Assembly (NCBI GenBank): GCA_010093605.1
Contig: MU004184.1
Location: 1,879,897-1,943,896, forward strand
Direction: 5' to 3'
DNA length: 64,000 bases
Source of the DNA: Lophium mytilinum
Lineage: Eukaryota; Ascomycota; Dothideomycetes; Mytilinidiales; Mytilinidiaceae
The notes under the pieces were generated by a model. That model was not told the origin of the DNA and did no database searches. It worked only from the letters and a program-made list of their open reading frames with translations. Both the position numbers and the translations under genes were made by a program. Positions 22,445 to 34,318 of this stretch are shown one piece after another; the stretch's first letter is position 1; the number at the start of each line of letters is the position of its first letter.

Positions 22445-23413
22445 TCACAACTCAGATCCAGTCTCAACAGCCCTCACTTCTGCCCCCTTCGCAGCCTCTT
22501 TCGGCCAATAAAAACACATCTCATCAACGACATTCCCTATCTCCCCTTCCGTCCTCGCCCATTCTTTCTTATACCCCAAAGGCCCCCACCACCCATTCCC
22601 CGCAACGGACGGAAACTCCGTCTCGACACTCTCCTCCAACAACGCAATGTCCACCTCCAAACTGTCCACCTCTCTATACTTTCTCCCAGTCGACCCTAAC
22701 TGTTCTTTCCTGTCAAGGTAGCGAGCCGGATCATTCGCCACTCGCCGCGAGAGGCTGTAGCCCAGATACAGCCCCGGGCTACGGGCGATGACTGCGCGAC
22801 TCACTGGTCTATCGAGGTAAGGGCAGAACGCGCCTACAGACGGGCCGATGAGGTCGACGGCGTTGTCGATGACCGTGATGCCCTGCGAGGCTAGGAATTT
22901 GATGTCCAGAGCGCTGAACTTCGGGTCTTGGGCGAAGAGGCGGACAGGTGGGCGGGTGGGTCCGCGAACCGTGGGTTGTTGCGGCTCGGATAGGGTGTGT
23001 GCGATTTCTATGAAAACGACGAGTTGGGCGAGTCTTGCCTTGGATGGTAGAAGTGCTCGTATGGGCTTGTCTGTTCTATTCTTCCGTGGAAGCTGCTGTG
23101 CGGTGATGAGGCTGCCAAGGCCGAGGACTATCCAGGTGTCGATGGGGGCGGTGCGGTGGTTGAGAATGGCTTTGAGTTCTTTGGATGCTTGTGTGACTTT
23201 CCAGGCGCTTTGGAGGCTTGAGAACTCGAATTTGATTGAAGAAAGGGTGGGCATCTTTTTGGAGGGATATTCGATGGTGAAGAGAACTGGGTGAGGTTGG
23301 GCTTTTGGAGTAGTAGTGGCACGTCTTGTGAGTGCTGCTATCGCACGGCAAATCGAAAGTGCGGAAGCAAGTAGACAGAACTTCTGCTCTATCTTTGAGG
23401 GTTTTTCCTCCAT
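22445..23413 (-). CDS. SRR1-like domain protein, 322 aa
   Basis: Single-exon gene. The middle and C-terminal part matches the SRR1-like domain found in plant SRR1 and in yeast and fungal Ber1-type proteins: WIVLGLGSLI (a Rossmann-like first strand), LAQLVVFIEIAHTL, QDPKFSALDIKFLASQGITVID and AFCPYLDR. Known members are linked to circadian/phytochrome signalling in plants and to microtubule stability and haem metabolism in other eukaryotes; the biochemical activity is not settled. The first ~55 residues look leader-like and basic (ALTRRATTTPK), possibly a mitochondrial signal, or the true start may be the Met at MPTLSSIKFEF. I call the longest frame. Confidence 0.75.
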   Translation of the reverse strand: MEEKPSKIEQKFCLLASALSICRAIAALTRRATTTPKAQPHPVLFTIEYPSKKMPTLSSIKFEFSSLQSAWKVTQASKELKAILNHRTAPIDTWIVLGLGSLITAQQLPRKNRTDKPIRALLPSKARLAQLVVFIEIAHTLSEPQQPTVRGPTRPPVRLFAQDPKFSALDIKFLASQGITVIDNAVDLIGPSVGAFCPYLDRPVSRAVIARSPGLYLGYSLSRRVANDPARYLDRKEQLGSTGRKYREVDSLEVDIALLEESVETEFPSVAGNGWWGPLGYKKEWARTEGEIGNVVDEMCFYWPKEAAKGAEVRAVETGSEL

Positions 23414-23840
23414 GCTTGGATGTAATGTGAATGTTTTCCCACCTTGAAGTATGGTATTGGATTTTGAAGGAAAAGGGATAAAGGTGTGAGTTGTGAAGGA
23501 CTAGAGTATCATCTTGAGGGGTTTGGGCATATGTGGCCGTTGATGGTCTGGAACCAACATCATGCAAACCGAAGAGTGGGCTAAAATTAGCTTTTGTAAG
23601 TACCTTGAACCCGTGTTGTGGTTGAGCGAAACATCCCTAGTGTTGACTTCTTAAGCCTAGGTAACGCTTAGTAATGATTGGACCAAGGTTCATAGTAGGG
23701 TAGAAAATGACACATATTCAATAATTCGTTTCGTAAATTCAGCTCCAGATATTAAAATTATATATTATATTCGATGATCGACGTAGGCAAAGTGCGTACG
23801 TCCTATTTACATTTCTCTTCAACGGGTCCAGTCATCCACA
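23414..23840. other. Upstream region of the SRR1-like gene
   Basis: Promoter of the SRR1-like gene plus 3' UTR of the carboxylesterase. AT-rich near 23750. Nothing else seen. Confidence 0.45.
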
Positions 23841-26350
23841 TCACTTAAAGGTCTGCCAGAAAGCACATCGGAGGGTAGCCGACGGGTCCCTAATATTGCC
23901 AGTATCGGTGATGTTGAGGTTCCTCTGAGTGCTCGTCAGGCCGTAGACCGGGAAGGACGGTAGGCCAGGCTTGTTTGGGTCTCCGTCCTGCGCAAAGCTC
24001 GTCAGATAGCCTTGTAGCATTTCTGCGAGCGACGTGCTAGCAACCGCTGAGGTGTCGGAGGTGTAGTACGTGTACGGGACATCGACGGTGTGGAATCCTG
24101 TGCCGGCAGAAAAGAGGTACGAGTACGATTTGCGCAATAGCGCAGGGCCGAGAGCTGTTGCCGTGAATTGAGCGTTGCAGGTGAAGGTAAACTCCGAGAG
24201 CGCAAGCCTCAGTCGCTCAAAGGGAGTAGTGTATGGCATCGATCCGGTGTAGATGGCCGGGTACAGAGCGGCCAACTCGAGAAGCTGCACTTGCTTGATC
24301 TCTGGGAAGTACAATTTCATGTACGTAAAGAAAGCAGTGTCATTGGTGGCCGCAGGATCCGTGTAGCGATTCGCCTCATAAGTGTTATGTGCAGTTAAGA
24401 TCGGAATGTTCTTGTTGAATCTTCCTTGTGCGACCAGAGTACCTGGGAGATCCGGCACGTAGTCTCCATCTGGTCCTGGACCTATCATGTACATTAGTCT
24501 GCTATTCCCCAAAGCGAATGAAGCTATTGAAACATACCGAATTGGAAGTTGCCATAGATATCGGCATTCTGGGAGAGCTTATTGGCCACCTGGAGGTCGT
24601 AGGTGCTGAGCTCTTTCAACTCAGCTAGGCTGCTTACTCCAGCAGCATCCAGAAGAATGTTGAAGGAGCCATCTCCTTGAGACTTATAGGGTCTTTGGAC
24701 AAATGCAGGGCTTTGGATGATAGCTTTTTGGATGGGGATTGGATCCTTTGCTCCACCATACGCTGTGATATGGTGCAAGATGGACCCTCCACCGGCCGAT
24801 TCTCCGATGGCAGTGACTCGGTCTGGGTCTCCCCCGAAAAGCTCAATGTACTTCTGCACCCAGTCGAAAGCCTTGCGTTGATCGAAGAAACCGGCGTTCG
24901 TCCGGCCTCCACTTGTTTTGAACTTATCGCCCTGAAGGAAACCAAATGCGCCCAGCTAAATGAGACGGTGTTAGTCCACGCACCCAAGGCGAATAGAAAG
25001 TAAAGCATTACGTACCCGGTAGTTCAGACCAATCCAGAGAGCTCCTTCGGCATCCTCAAAGCTACGGTCCAGAAGGCCAATAGGGTTTGTCATTGGCGTC
25101 CCCCACTTAGCACCAATTTGATACCCACCACCGTGAATCCAAACCATGACAGGGACCTTCTTCCCGGCACATCTATTGTCCCAAGTGGTCTTGGAAACAA
25201 CCACGTCAAGGAAGAGACAGTCTTCACTTTCCGCTTCTCCGGGTGGGGCAGTGACAAGCTTGCTGTTTTGCCAAGGGGTATAGGCTTGGGGACAAATCTT
25301 GCCGTACGATCCGTCTTGGATACCGGCAGATCGGTTGTTGATAGGGTTCTCTGGAGCTTCGAAACGTAGAGAGTCTACGGGAGGTGCAGCATATCTGATG
25401 TTGGAGAAATTGAAATAGGTGTTTCCCGCGGGAGAGTCATATATCTGCCCAGAGTGCAAGGCATACTCGAGGTCTACGATCGGGCTTCCGGTTGCGGTGG
25501 CGCAAGAGTCAAAAGAGGTAGTCGTTGACGAAGAGGCCGCGGAGGACGAAGACACGACAGTCGAAGACGACGTGAATTCCGTAGTGCTGGATTCTGTCGA
25601 GACTGTGAATGAAGCGTAAGATGTCGTCCCATTGGCGCTATTCGAGATAGTCGATGAGGCCGCGGTGATCGTCGAGTTGGCGCTATTAGAGGTCGTCCAG
25701 GACACCGAGGTCTCGACTGTGGAAGACGAAGCCGATTCGGTCGTCAGAGATGCCGTCGAGGTTGTTGGGATTACCTCGCTGTTGGACGATGAGGTCAGCA
25801 CGACCTCCGCAGATGTGCTTGAGAGCGTTTCCGAGGCAGCAGTCGAGATCGAAGGCGATGTCGATGCGGTCGGGGGTGATGACGGGGAGATTATCGAGCT
25901 CTCAGACGTAGAGACTACTGCCGAAGAGGTTCCAGACGTGGAGGAAGACGAAACCAGAACGGACGACGAGGCGGGAGCATATGTTGACCTCAGAGTCTCT
26001 GACTCCTCGCAAGGAGTAGAGCTAGACAACGAGACGTAGTAAGTTGAGCTTGGCACCTCAGCTGTCTCATTGTAAAGAGTTAAGCTGGACGACGGCGCAT
26101 AATAGATAGTACTTGGAGTCTCGGTAGTCTCATTGCAAGGAGTAGAGCTAGACAAAGGAGGATATGCTGCCTTGGAAATCGAGCTGTAAGCTGGAGCCTT
26201 GGTCGAATACGTAAAGATTGGAGTGGTACACGAGCACGTGTAGACAGTCTGAAGAACAACCGATGTGATTGTTCCCGCATAAGAAATTTTATGACAGTAA
26301 ACGATTGACAAAAAGGAAAAGTAGAGCAGGCCAAGACCGAAGGCCATCAT
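23841..26350 (-). CDS. Secreted carboxylesterase type B with mucin-like N-terminal stalk, 797 aa
   Basis: Extracellular alpha/beta-hydrolase (type-B carboxylesterase/lipase). Exons 26350..25016, 24955..24538 and 24481..23841 join in phase (introns 60 and 56 bp). A signal peptide (LGLLYFSFLSIVYC) opens the protein. Residues about 45-280 are almost only Ser, Thr, Ala and Val, with several NxT/S sites, and include three imperfect ~21-residue repeats around 67-127 (SSSTPCNETTETPS-type). The catalytic domain starts near residue 288: SEDCLFLDV, the oxyanion motif HGGGYQIG, the nucleophile elbow GESAGGG and the C-terminal lipase block with THxVDVPY-like GFHTVDVPYTYY, where His is the probable catalytic base. 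Ordinary members are about 550 aa, so the stalk is an addition that should be heavily O-glycosylated and may hold the enzyme in or above the cell wall. Confidence 0.9.
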
Positions 26351-28063
26351 CCTCGCAGACTTCAGTAAGGAAATCAGGAAAGACTGTTGAGGGAGTGGAC
26401 GAAATCGCGCAAGAAGGATGGTACGGGCTACGCAGGTGGGATGACATCCAACATGTCTTGGTAAAGAGTGTAAATTAAGAATGCACCTGATTCCAGGGCC
26501 CTGGTCTAAGGCGAATACTCCCGACCTGTCGTCGTTGCGCCGACCTTCATCTCCGCAGTGAGGGCTTAGAAGATAGGCAGCCCCGCGGAGCGGTCGGAAC
26601 AGTAGGCGTCCATGGTGCCCGCAACCTCAGTCGGGAGCGACAGCCGTGCAGCGGAGAGAGAGCTTTGATCGTACAGGATCCCGTCCGATGTCCCATTTTC
26701 AACCCTGTCAGGAACGGACAGGGCTTCGCCGTATGGTCAACAGGGGCCGCGGTGAGGATCAGGGATGAAAATCATCTGGAATCAACCGCAAAACTGGTCA
26801 ACTGCCGGGACCTGGCCCGTCGCTGCGGCCGTCGCATGCTACGTACCTACCGGTATCATGCCATCAATATGGGGACAAAATTGGAGCTCCGCGAATATAC
26901 TTAGGCCCATGAAGATGACGAAGGCGCAAGTCTACCTTCTCGTGCTTCTGCTTTCTACACGAGTGGACGACTGGGTGTGCTTACGTTTCCTGAGTGCCGA
27001 GAAAGAGGCGCGGAATGGCTGAGGCACCATTTTCCGTCTTCTCTGTATAAATTAGTGGATGTCGAGCCGATAACATGGTGTTGCAACGGGGACTGGGTGC
27101 AGACTTGGAGTGGGAAAAGACAACCCCTTCGCTTAGATCATGCTAACGCCATTAACAGCTTAGCGTGAGGTACTTGGAAGCGAAATAGGAAAGGTACCCA
27201 TCAGAGCAATACCCTCTGCAGGTTTCAACATCTTCAAGGGCACAGCTCTCTGCCGTCCTCACCCTGGTATTGAGCAAGTAGGGAATGTCTAGGCGAAGTC
27301 CATTTCTCACTCAAATACGTCCGGACAAGCCTCGGTCTTAGGCCACGTCCTTCTGGGAGTTAATATGTTCTAATCACATACGCAACTCACACGCGTCCAT
27401 GGCAAGAGCTAGAACACAAGATGGCGGCCGCTTTACAGCCATCATCTATGTTGAAAGAACGGGATACTGCCTCTGTATGAGGCCTTCAGATTCCACCTGC
27501 ATCTTCGGAACCCGGACTCCCGTCTTGGCTGCCCAGCGGCCGTTGCTACGGCACGAACGGTACTGCAGGGTTTCCGGACTGCGGACCGCAGTCTGCAAGG
27601 GGGCGTTTGCCCTAATCCATGCCTTAGATCCTCTCAGTTCAGATTCTCCGTGGACTATGAAGGGCCTTGTTACTGGATAGGTCAAGAGATGGCCTGAGGG
27701 TCATTTTCTGAACTGCTTTGTCGGGTCAAGCTTCCAATTTTTCAGGTCTCAAGAAAACGCCACTCTGCAGCTTGTTTATGTAGGTCGAGGAACAATGGGG
27801 ACTGGGGACGAGGGCTCACCCCTCGGGTGACAAGCAACTCAAGGTTCCTGCAGCAGCATCCGTTTGTTGCCGTGCCAGAAGAGCCCGGGAGAGCAGCAGA
27901 TCGGAGAGAAGTGATGATGCCCAGGTTGCTGGGTTTTGTTTTCATGAAGACCTATATTATATGGTGTCAACTGCCAATCTTCTCCTGAACAAGTACCGTC
28001 GATCTGACAATCTTTCCTTCATAATTGCTGTTCGATTCACGATCCCCTGGCCGTGCCCTCATC
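26351..28063. other. Long intergenic region
   Basis: A 1.7-kb gap between divergently transcribed genes (carboxylesterase minus, Pth11-like plus). Open frames are short and lack protein character. No inverted repeat, RNA gene or transposon motif recognised. Confidence 0.45.
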
Positions 28064-29496
28064 ATGGTTCGAACGATCGATGGACACGTCCCCAATTATG
28101 TGAACCCAGCAACCCGAGTACCTGAGTTTCTCGGCGTGCAGATCTCACTGACAGTGCTTGCCCTGATGTGAGTCTCGCAACGCCTGTGTGAAAAGTGCAA
28201 GAGGGCTGACGAGAAGTGACAGTATTGTAATACTACGAGTCTACACGCGGAAACTCTTGCGAAATGTGTTTGGCATTGAAGACTGGCTTACTATTCTGGC
28301 GGTGGTATGTGTTCCCCAAATTACGAGTCGGCAACGCACCGTTGACATGCGAATGATTCCAGTTCCTTCTCTGCGTTGCCACAATATGCTCTGGCTTAGG
28401 TGTAATGGGCGGAACCGGACTGCACTATTACGACCTCCCGAAGACTGTGAATAAGCGGCTCGCTGCGTCGGTAAGACTAGACGACACTGAATGGAATCTG
28501 GTGATAGAGATAAGACTCACTAACGATTACCCCTATTAGGCTTCATACGTAAATCAAGTATTGTACCAACCAGTGCTATGCTTGACAAAAGTCTCCATCT
28601 CGATGTTTTACATAACGACCTTCGGCGTCAAAGTCCGGCGACCTTGCCAGGTCATCATAGGAGTGTCCATCTTATTCGTGATCGCTTGCACAGTTGTCGA
28701 GTTTACTCAGTGTCGACCTACATATATGCTCTGGACGGGGACACGGCCCGAGGGATACAAATGCATCAACCAGCCCATGTTCTTCAAGGTGACCGGCTTC
28801 GTCAGCCTTGCCATTGATCTTGCCATCTTCATAGTCCCGCTTCCTGTGGTCTGGAACCTGCAAGCGCCTACCAGGACACGACTTGCGCTGATCCTCATCT
28901 TCAGCGTTGGACTGGTGTCAATGGGAGCTGAAGTCGCGCGGCTGGTAATCTGGTTCCACAAAAACGACGGCAACAGGCAGAACCCTGACTCAACCTGTAA
29001 GTTCCGCTCCACTCCATGATAGAACAGCTCTCCCCACCGTCGAGCAGCTTTTCTAAGATTAGCCCCTGCCTCCGCAATCCTCCAAACCCACCACTCACCA
29101 AAAATCCCAGGGAACCGCGTCGACATCGTCGACTGGTCCTGCATCGAGCAAGCCACAGGCATCATCTGCGCCTCCCTCCCCCACCTCAAAGCCTTCTTTG
29201 CCAAATTCGTGCCCGGCCTCGTCGACAGCCTCATCCACTCCTCCAAAGGCGGCTCCGGCGTGCTCGGCTCCGGCAAGAAGAGCAGCACCAACATCTCCTC
29301 CCACATCATCTCCTCCCCGAACCCCAAAGACTTCAAGATCGGCGACGCGACCAGCACGCCCAGCAGCCATCGATTCAGCCAACTCAAAGACGACAATTCA
29401 GAGGAGTACATGCTGGATACGATGGTGGGGCCGAGCACGCGAGAGAAGAAGACGTCGGCGATTGTACGCACGTCGGAGTGGAGTGTGGATCGTTGA
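28064..29496 (+). CDS. Pth11-like / fungal rhodopsin-domain membrane protein, 378 aa
   Basis: Seven-helix plasma-membrane protein of the large Pezizomycotina family related to Magnaporthe Pth11. Five exons in phase: 28064..28167, 28223..28304, 28363..28470, 28540..28996, 29111..29496. Features in order: ISLTVLALIIVILRVYTRKLL (TM1), FGIEDWLTILAV (the family's D-D/W motif after TM1), GTGLHYYDLP in the first outer loop, YQPVLCLTKVSISMFY (TM with the L-x-K-x-S motif), QCRPTYMLWTG, then the helices of LAIDLAIFIVPLPVVWNL, and DWSCIEQATGIICASLPHLKAF (TM7). The cytosolic tail is Ser/Lys-rich and ends EWSVDR. No CFEM domain is present, so it belongs to the CFEM-less class, whose ligands are unknown. 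It is convergent with the NIPA-type gene. Confidence 0.87.
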
Positions 29497-29881
29497 TTCG
29501 GGTATATTTTGGGGGTTTGGGGCGTTTTGGGGCTGTGGTAGATGTGCGTTAGCAAAGCGAGACGTCGATTTGACTGTTTTCCTTCGATGTCGATATTTAC
29601 TGTACTAGAACTGTCAGTGCGCCCCTAGATGTATTAACGAGTTGTTACGGCCACCATTCTCGTCTTCGAAGGGGTTACATACTTGGAAACGCACATAGCG
29701 ATCATTTCATGAAACTCAAATCGTTGCTTATCACCCGAACTTGATCGCGAAGCTGGAGAGCTGTTAGCAGTTTTATACGACACTAAAGCTCTATTAAGAC
29801 ACGTTAGCGCAATATCAAGACACAAAGGGATACAGTGATTCAAGGTATTCCAATTTCCAGCGCAAATGGTATCAATACAGA
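29497..29881. other. Convergent 3' intergenic region
   Basis: 3' UTR sequence of two facing genes. No further feature. Confidence 0.5.
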
Positions 29882-31916
29882 TCATACTCTCCCCTCTCCA
29901 TCGCCATCTCCGTCCTCCTCTGTGTCATCGCTTGGTTCATGGCCATCGTCTCGCCACCTCTTCCTCCACCACTTCAGTCTGAACCAATCCCCGAGCCCTT
30001 CCTGCTGCCGAGACCTCCTCCTTTGATCCCCAAAGCCCCAGCTAGTACTCGCGGGTCTCCGATCTGGGCTAAGCAGCCCGGAGGTCGCCATGCTGGCATC
30101 AGTCTCGTCCCCTTCATCCGCATGCTCATGAGTGGTGCCAGAGCTTTCTCCGACCTCTGGGGCCTTTCCGAGAGAGTCGCGGGAACCCCCGAAGCCCATG
30201 CCCTCCCACCACGACCGCCGCTGGTATTGATCTACCCACGTCGTGTCTTTCCTTCGTGCAGGTAAGGTGCCTGATCGTGGTCTCGGTCGTTCGAGGTCTG
30301 CAGATCTCCGCCCAGAGCGAAAGGAAGCGGTGTGTCGCGGATCCTCGCGATCGTTGAGTTCGTCCCATATCTCGCCGGCTTCCTGCGATATAGTCATGCG
30401 GCGCCGCCTGACGGTGGGCCGGCGTATGCTAGGGCTCAGCTTCGGGCTTGCTCTCGGGAGCGATTTGCGCTTCTTAGAATGAGTAGTTTGAGAGAATGCT
30501 GGAGATGTCGTTGTGCGGAGAAGTGGTGTCGATTCGTCTGCGCTTCGCTTGCGCTTCTGGTCTTCTATGGATGGGAACTTTGCTCTGGGTGGTGAAAATC
30601 CGGTTTCCTCATCGAATGGATGTTCGATATTTGGAGACTGCAAGAACTCTGGTAGACCTTCTTCTTCGTCCCCACTTTCTTCATCGGACATGGTTGGATT
30701 GATAAGCCCCATTCCAGGGGTTAGTGCACTGTGAGGTGTTGGGACACGACCCCTGTGTTTAATGTGCATCGTTGGTGAAGCAGGTTCGTGGGTAGATTCG
30801 TCTAGTCTCCAGCTCAGAGCCAGGACTCCCGAGAGGAGTATAACGGTTCCAACGGCGATTAGTCCGGCGTGTAGTGCGGTTAGTCTTGAAGATTGGTGGA
30901 AATAAATCAGACCGTCCAGGATTGCAATAATATTGTAAATGCAAAAGACAAGCGGGTATAGAACGCTGGTGCTGCAAAGTTTCAATCCGCGGTGCATGTA
31001 GTAGAGCTGCGACAGAGCGAGAGCAACTAGGCCGAGTAGAATCATCCATGATTGCCACCGGTTGAACTCGTTGTGGCGGTCCACGATGGTCCGAACGAGC
31101 AGTTCAACAGCACTCTTGGCAACCAGGAGGGAGTGCGCAGAGAGAATACCACTGATGCAACCAAACAACATGCCACGCACCAGGCGGATTCGAGGTGTCG
31201 GCCGGGGGTAAAGGCGATGCAGGGCCCAGGTTCCGATCATGATGAATATGACTATGACCGCGGTGCCCCCAATCCAGAGCAGGAATTGGCGCCTGCCAAG
31301 GAGTGACAGCAACTGGTCAAGATTGTGTGAGGGCTCCGTGAGTGCACCGAATATTCCTATAAGGACCGCACCAGTGGCGACTAGGAGAGTACCGACGAGG
31401 GAGTATCGAGTGAACGGTTCGCTGAGGATTAGGGATGCGCATATGGAATTGAAGACGAGTCCAGACTACTTTATGTCAACAACGCTCTGCATGGGAGATT
31501 GCTTATTCAGAGGTAACATACTGCTTGTAACGTCGAAAGAACAGGCAGCGGAAGGGTAGTGATTTGTATGGTACTTCCGACCAGGTTCGAGACGATGAAC
31601 ATGAACATTCCCAGCTACGCATGTTAGCCACGCCCTTCGGATCACCCAAGATATGTCTAGGGCTGCTAACCTGCCATCTTCGCCGCCTGTACGGTGGTCG
31701 CCTCGCGTGTCCATCTTCCTTCTCTTCTTCCAGGAGGTGCGATTTCCGCTGGAGAGTCAAGCCGATGCTCTGAACACTGGTGGAAAGCAGTCCAACAATC
31801 ACTCCAAGCTGCACGTTGAGAGGTCAGCGCTTGCTCTCTGATTCCCTCCGACTGAATATAGGAGGGAGGAATGGACTACTCACAGCGACGCTGGCGCCGG
31901 CGGAGAGCTCCACCAT
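29882..31916 (-). CDS. NIPA-type (DUF803) magnesium transporter-like protein, 615 aa
   Basis: Multispanning membrane protein of the NIPA/DMT group, members of which move Mg2+ in animals. Exons 31916..31884, 31808..31671, 31614..31522 and 31465..29882 are all phase 0 (introns 75, 56 and 56 bp). The first helix LGVIVGLLSTSVQSIGLTLQ followed by RKSHLLEE is the NIPA start. It continues with LGMFMFIVSNLVGSTIQI, a helix with SLILSEPFT, GCISGILSAHSLLVAKSAVEL (the conserved central block) and LYPLVFCIYNIIAILDGLIYF. About nine helices occupy the first ~340 residues. The C-terminal ~270 residues form a charged, Ser/Arg-rich, probably disordered cytosolic tail, much longer than in animal NIPA proteins, and ending in an acidic run (DDTEEDGDGDGEG). 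Magnesium as substrate is inferred from family knowledge only. Confidence 0.83.
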
Positions 31917-32449
31917 GCTACCTTAGTATCTGGCGCGGAGGCAACGCAGGCGGGGGTCGCACACAGGCTATTGCTACCTGTACGGCGGGTGCATGCTGTA
32001 AGGCGTGTCCTGGGGTCCTTGTGGAGTGGCGGTGGGCGCGAAGAATGGCGGAGCGAGGGCTGGAGTGTTGCTGTGACGCAGCTGGAGTTCACGAGATGTT
32101 GCACGGGTCGTTGGCAGCCGAGCAGTTTGGCAAGGATCAGCGGTGATGTCGTTGAACGTCGCTGGATGGTCGAGAGTCAATATAGAAAAGGGCCTTAGGG
32201 AGTCGTGTTTTCTAGGTGTGTAGCTGGAGGCGTGTATGCGTTCGGAAGCTATTATTCACGCATCTGCAGGCCCGCAACGCTGTCCGCTGTTCGCATCTTG
32301 AATAGTGCTTGCTTTTCACGCGTATCGCCGTTAACGATTCCTAGCGGAGCTCGACCTTCAACCTAACCTCCACCATCACCACCCCTCTACCCGCAACCCG
32401 CACCTCCACAGCTCAAGCAGAGCACCGCGACCTCCCCCAGCCATCCGCC
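31917..32449. promoter_or_regulatory. Divergent promoter between NIPA-type gene and VMA4
   Basis: A 533-bp spacer between two start codons. It is C/A-rich immediately upstream of VMA4. No specific site identified. Confidence 0.5.
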
Positions 32450-33264
32450 ATGTCGCAGGTCCACGCCATGTCTGACGACCAGGTCAGCACAGCTCCAATG
32501 CCCGCAGCCAGGCAGCTCCAGCTCCAAGCTCCCCACACTGACCAGATGTCCTGCAGGTCGCCGGCGAGCTGAAGAAGATGACCGCCTTCATCAGGCAAGA
32601 AGCTCTCGAGAAGGCCAACGAGATCCGCCTCAAGGCCGACGAGGAGTTCGCTATTGAGAAATCGAAGCTGGTGCGCCAAGAGACAGCCGCCATCGACTCG
32701 TCCTATGAGAAGAAGTTCAAGCAGGCCTCCATGTCGCAGCAGATCACCCGCTCCACCGTTGCAAACAAGACCCGGCTACGTGTGCTGAGCGCCCGCCAGG
32801 AGGTGCTGGACGACCTATTCCTGCAGGCTGGGAAGAAAATCCCCGATTTCACCAAGGATAAGGCCAAGTACCAGAAGATTGTGACGAACCTGATTCTGGA
32901 GGGGCTGTATGCCCTCAACGAGAGCAAGGTGCAGGTCAAGGCGCGGAAGGCCGACTACGATATTGTCAAGAAGGCTATCCCCGATGCGCAAAAGGAGTAC
33001 AAGAAGAACGTGGAGAAGGAGGTCGCCATAACCATTGATGAGAGCGATCCGCTGCCCGAGGGCTCGTAAGTGACGCTCCCATAGGTTACCTAATTGCGTC
33101 TAACGCTTCACAGGTCCGGCGGTGTCTTCGTTGTTGGTACAGGGGGCAGGATCGACATCAACAACACCCTAGAGGAGCGATTAAAGCTGCTAGAAACCGA
33201 CGCCCTACCCTCTATCCGAGTCACACTGTTTGGAGAAAACGAGAATCGGAGATTCCACGACTGA
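32450..33264 (+). CDS. VMA4: V-type ATPase subunit E, 230 aa
   Basis: Peripheral-stalk subunit E of the vacuolar H+-ATPase V1 sector. It pairs with subunit G and braces the A3B3 head against the membrane sector. Exons 32450..32482, 32557..33065 and 33114..33264 splice in phase. The protein starts [12 protein letters not shown] and runs through a long charged helix ([33 protein letters not shown]) to a globular C-terminal half: [52 protein letters not shown] and the end IRVTLFG. The family-typical GGRIxxxNTLxxRL motif is complete. Length (yeast 233) is normal. Start choice: in-frame Met before the conserved ALS-like DDQV segment; the tiny 33-nt first exon is needed to supply it. Confidence 0.95.
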
Positions 33265-33782
33265 GATTGCATGTTGCAGCAGAATATGGGCAAGGTGGAG
33301 CTGATCCGGATGAGTGGTGCAGTACTGGCTTGGCAGATGAGCATCTATGGTCATTCGGCTGCTACAGGAGTAGGAGGTCTTCCCATTTCCTGGTACATCC
33401 TCAGCGGTACTTGTAGAATATGTGGACTCTTGTTTTGGTTCTAAACTGTGCAAAGTCTTATTCCATAAACAGTAGTGGGGCACTCTGCTACACTAATCCA
33501 AACTTTACAACCACATTTTGCTCGCACCATATAGAATGTGTTGCAGGAAACCTCATACATGTTAATCCGACGCCTTGCGAAATAAATATATATTGGAATA
33601 TCTCAGCAGGCCAGGCTCCATAAAGACCATTGAGCACACACATGAAGCAGCCGATCACATACATGAAACGACACTCAAATCAACTTGTACGATAGACAAT
33701 TCAATCATATGATTCCCTAAATCCCTGCCATAATGCAACCCAATTCAAATACCCTGCGCCAAGCAACATCTCATTACTCCCT
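33265..33782. other. Convergent intergenic region
   Basis: 3' UTRs of VMA4 and the cupin gene, AT-rich in the middle. No gene seen. Confidence 0.5.
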
Positions 33783-34318
33783 CTATGCCGCACCCTCCTT
33801 ACGCTGGCCAGTGTAGAACGCCAGCCCATAATCCTCCGTCGTGAAAGTGATCTTAGCGTCCTTGGGGAAGTAAAACACATCCCCAGGAACCGCATGCACC
33901 TTGTTGCCCGCCTCGTCCGAGATATCGAACGAGCCCTCGACGATGATCTTCATCTCGTGGTATGTGTAGGTGTAGACGAGGGGCGTGCCCTTCTCGAGAC
34001 GGTAGAAGCCGCACGAGATGGGCTTTTCGGGGTCGATCTTCTCGCTGTGGGGTGAAGAGGGTTAGCTGGTATTTGAAATACTGGCTGGGAGGGGATGAAT
34101 GCGAGGGGGCATGTGTCAGAAGTGGATTCTGGAGGAGATGATGCTTACCTGCTCAAGACGTCACCGAGGAAGGCGTTCTCGTTGGCAATGAGTGGTGGCT
34201 TGAAGGTCGATTGTGCCTTGGGGATGTGGGTCATGGCGACGGGTGCAGACATCTTTTCGGTTTTGGCGGGTTTGGGGGAGGAGGTGGTGGATTTGACTTT
34301 GCTAATGAAGGTGCCCAT
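33783..34318 (-). CDS. Cupin-fold (EutQ-like) protein, 143 aa
   Basis: Exon 1 34318..34149 and exon 2 34044..33783 join across a 104-bp intron (GTAAGC donor, CTAAC branch, CACAG acceptor). The second exon is a single cupin domain: SCGFYRLEKGTPLVYTYTYHE, then MKIIVEGSFDISDEAG, VPGDVFYFPKDAKITF and YGLAFYTGQR. The order of strands and the H-E plus G-D-x-x-x-x-P pattern fits the EutQ/DUF861-like cupins. Of the usual metal ligands I see the HE pair, but the second His motif is not obvious, so catalytic activity is doubtful; binding or regulatory roles are possible. The N-terminal 55 residues are Pro/Lys/Ser-rich. Fungal orthologues are small and uncharacterised. Confidence 0.8.

Noticed and set aside
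25632-26039. Acidic plus-strand frame opposite the carboxylesterase stalk
   Set aside because: The antisense of a Ser/Thr repeat reads as Glu/Asp/Val. It is a composition artefact.
16000-34000. A metabolic cluster formed by GNA1, sugar transporter and CHS5
   Set aside because: Genes are separated by unrelated ones (SRR1-like, carboxylesterase, VMA4), so only chance proximity of wall-related genes is supported.
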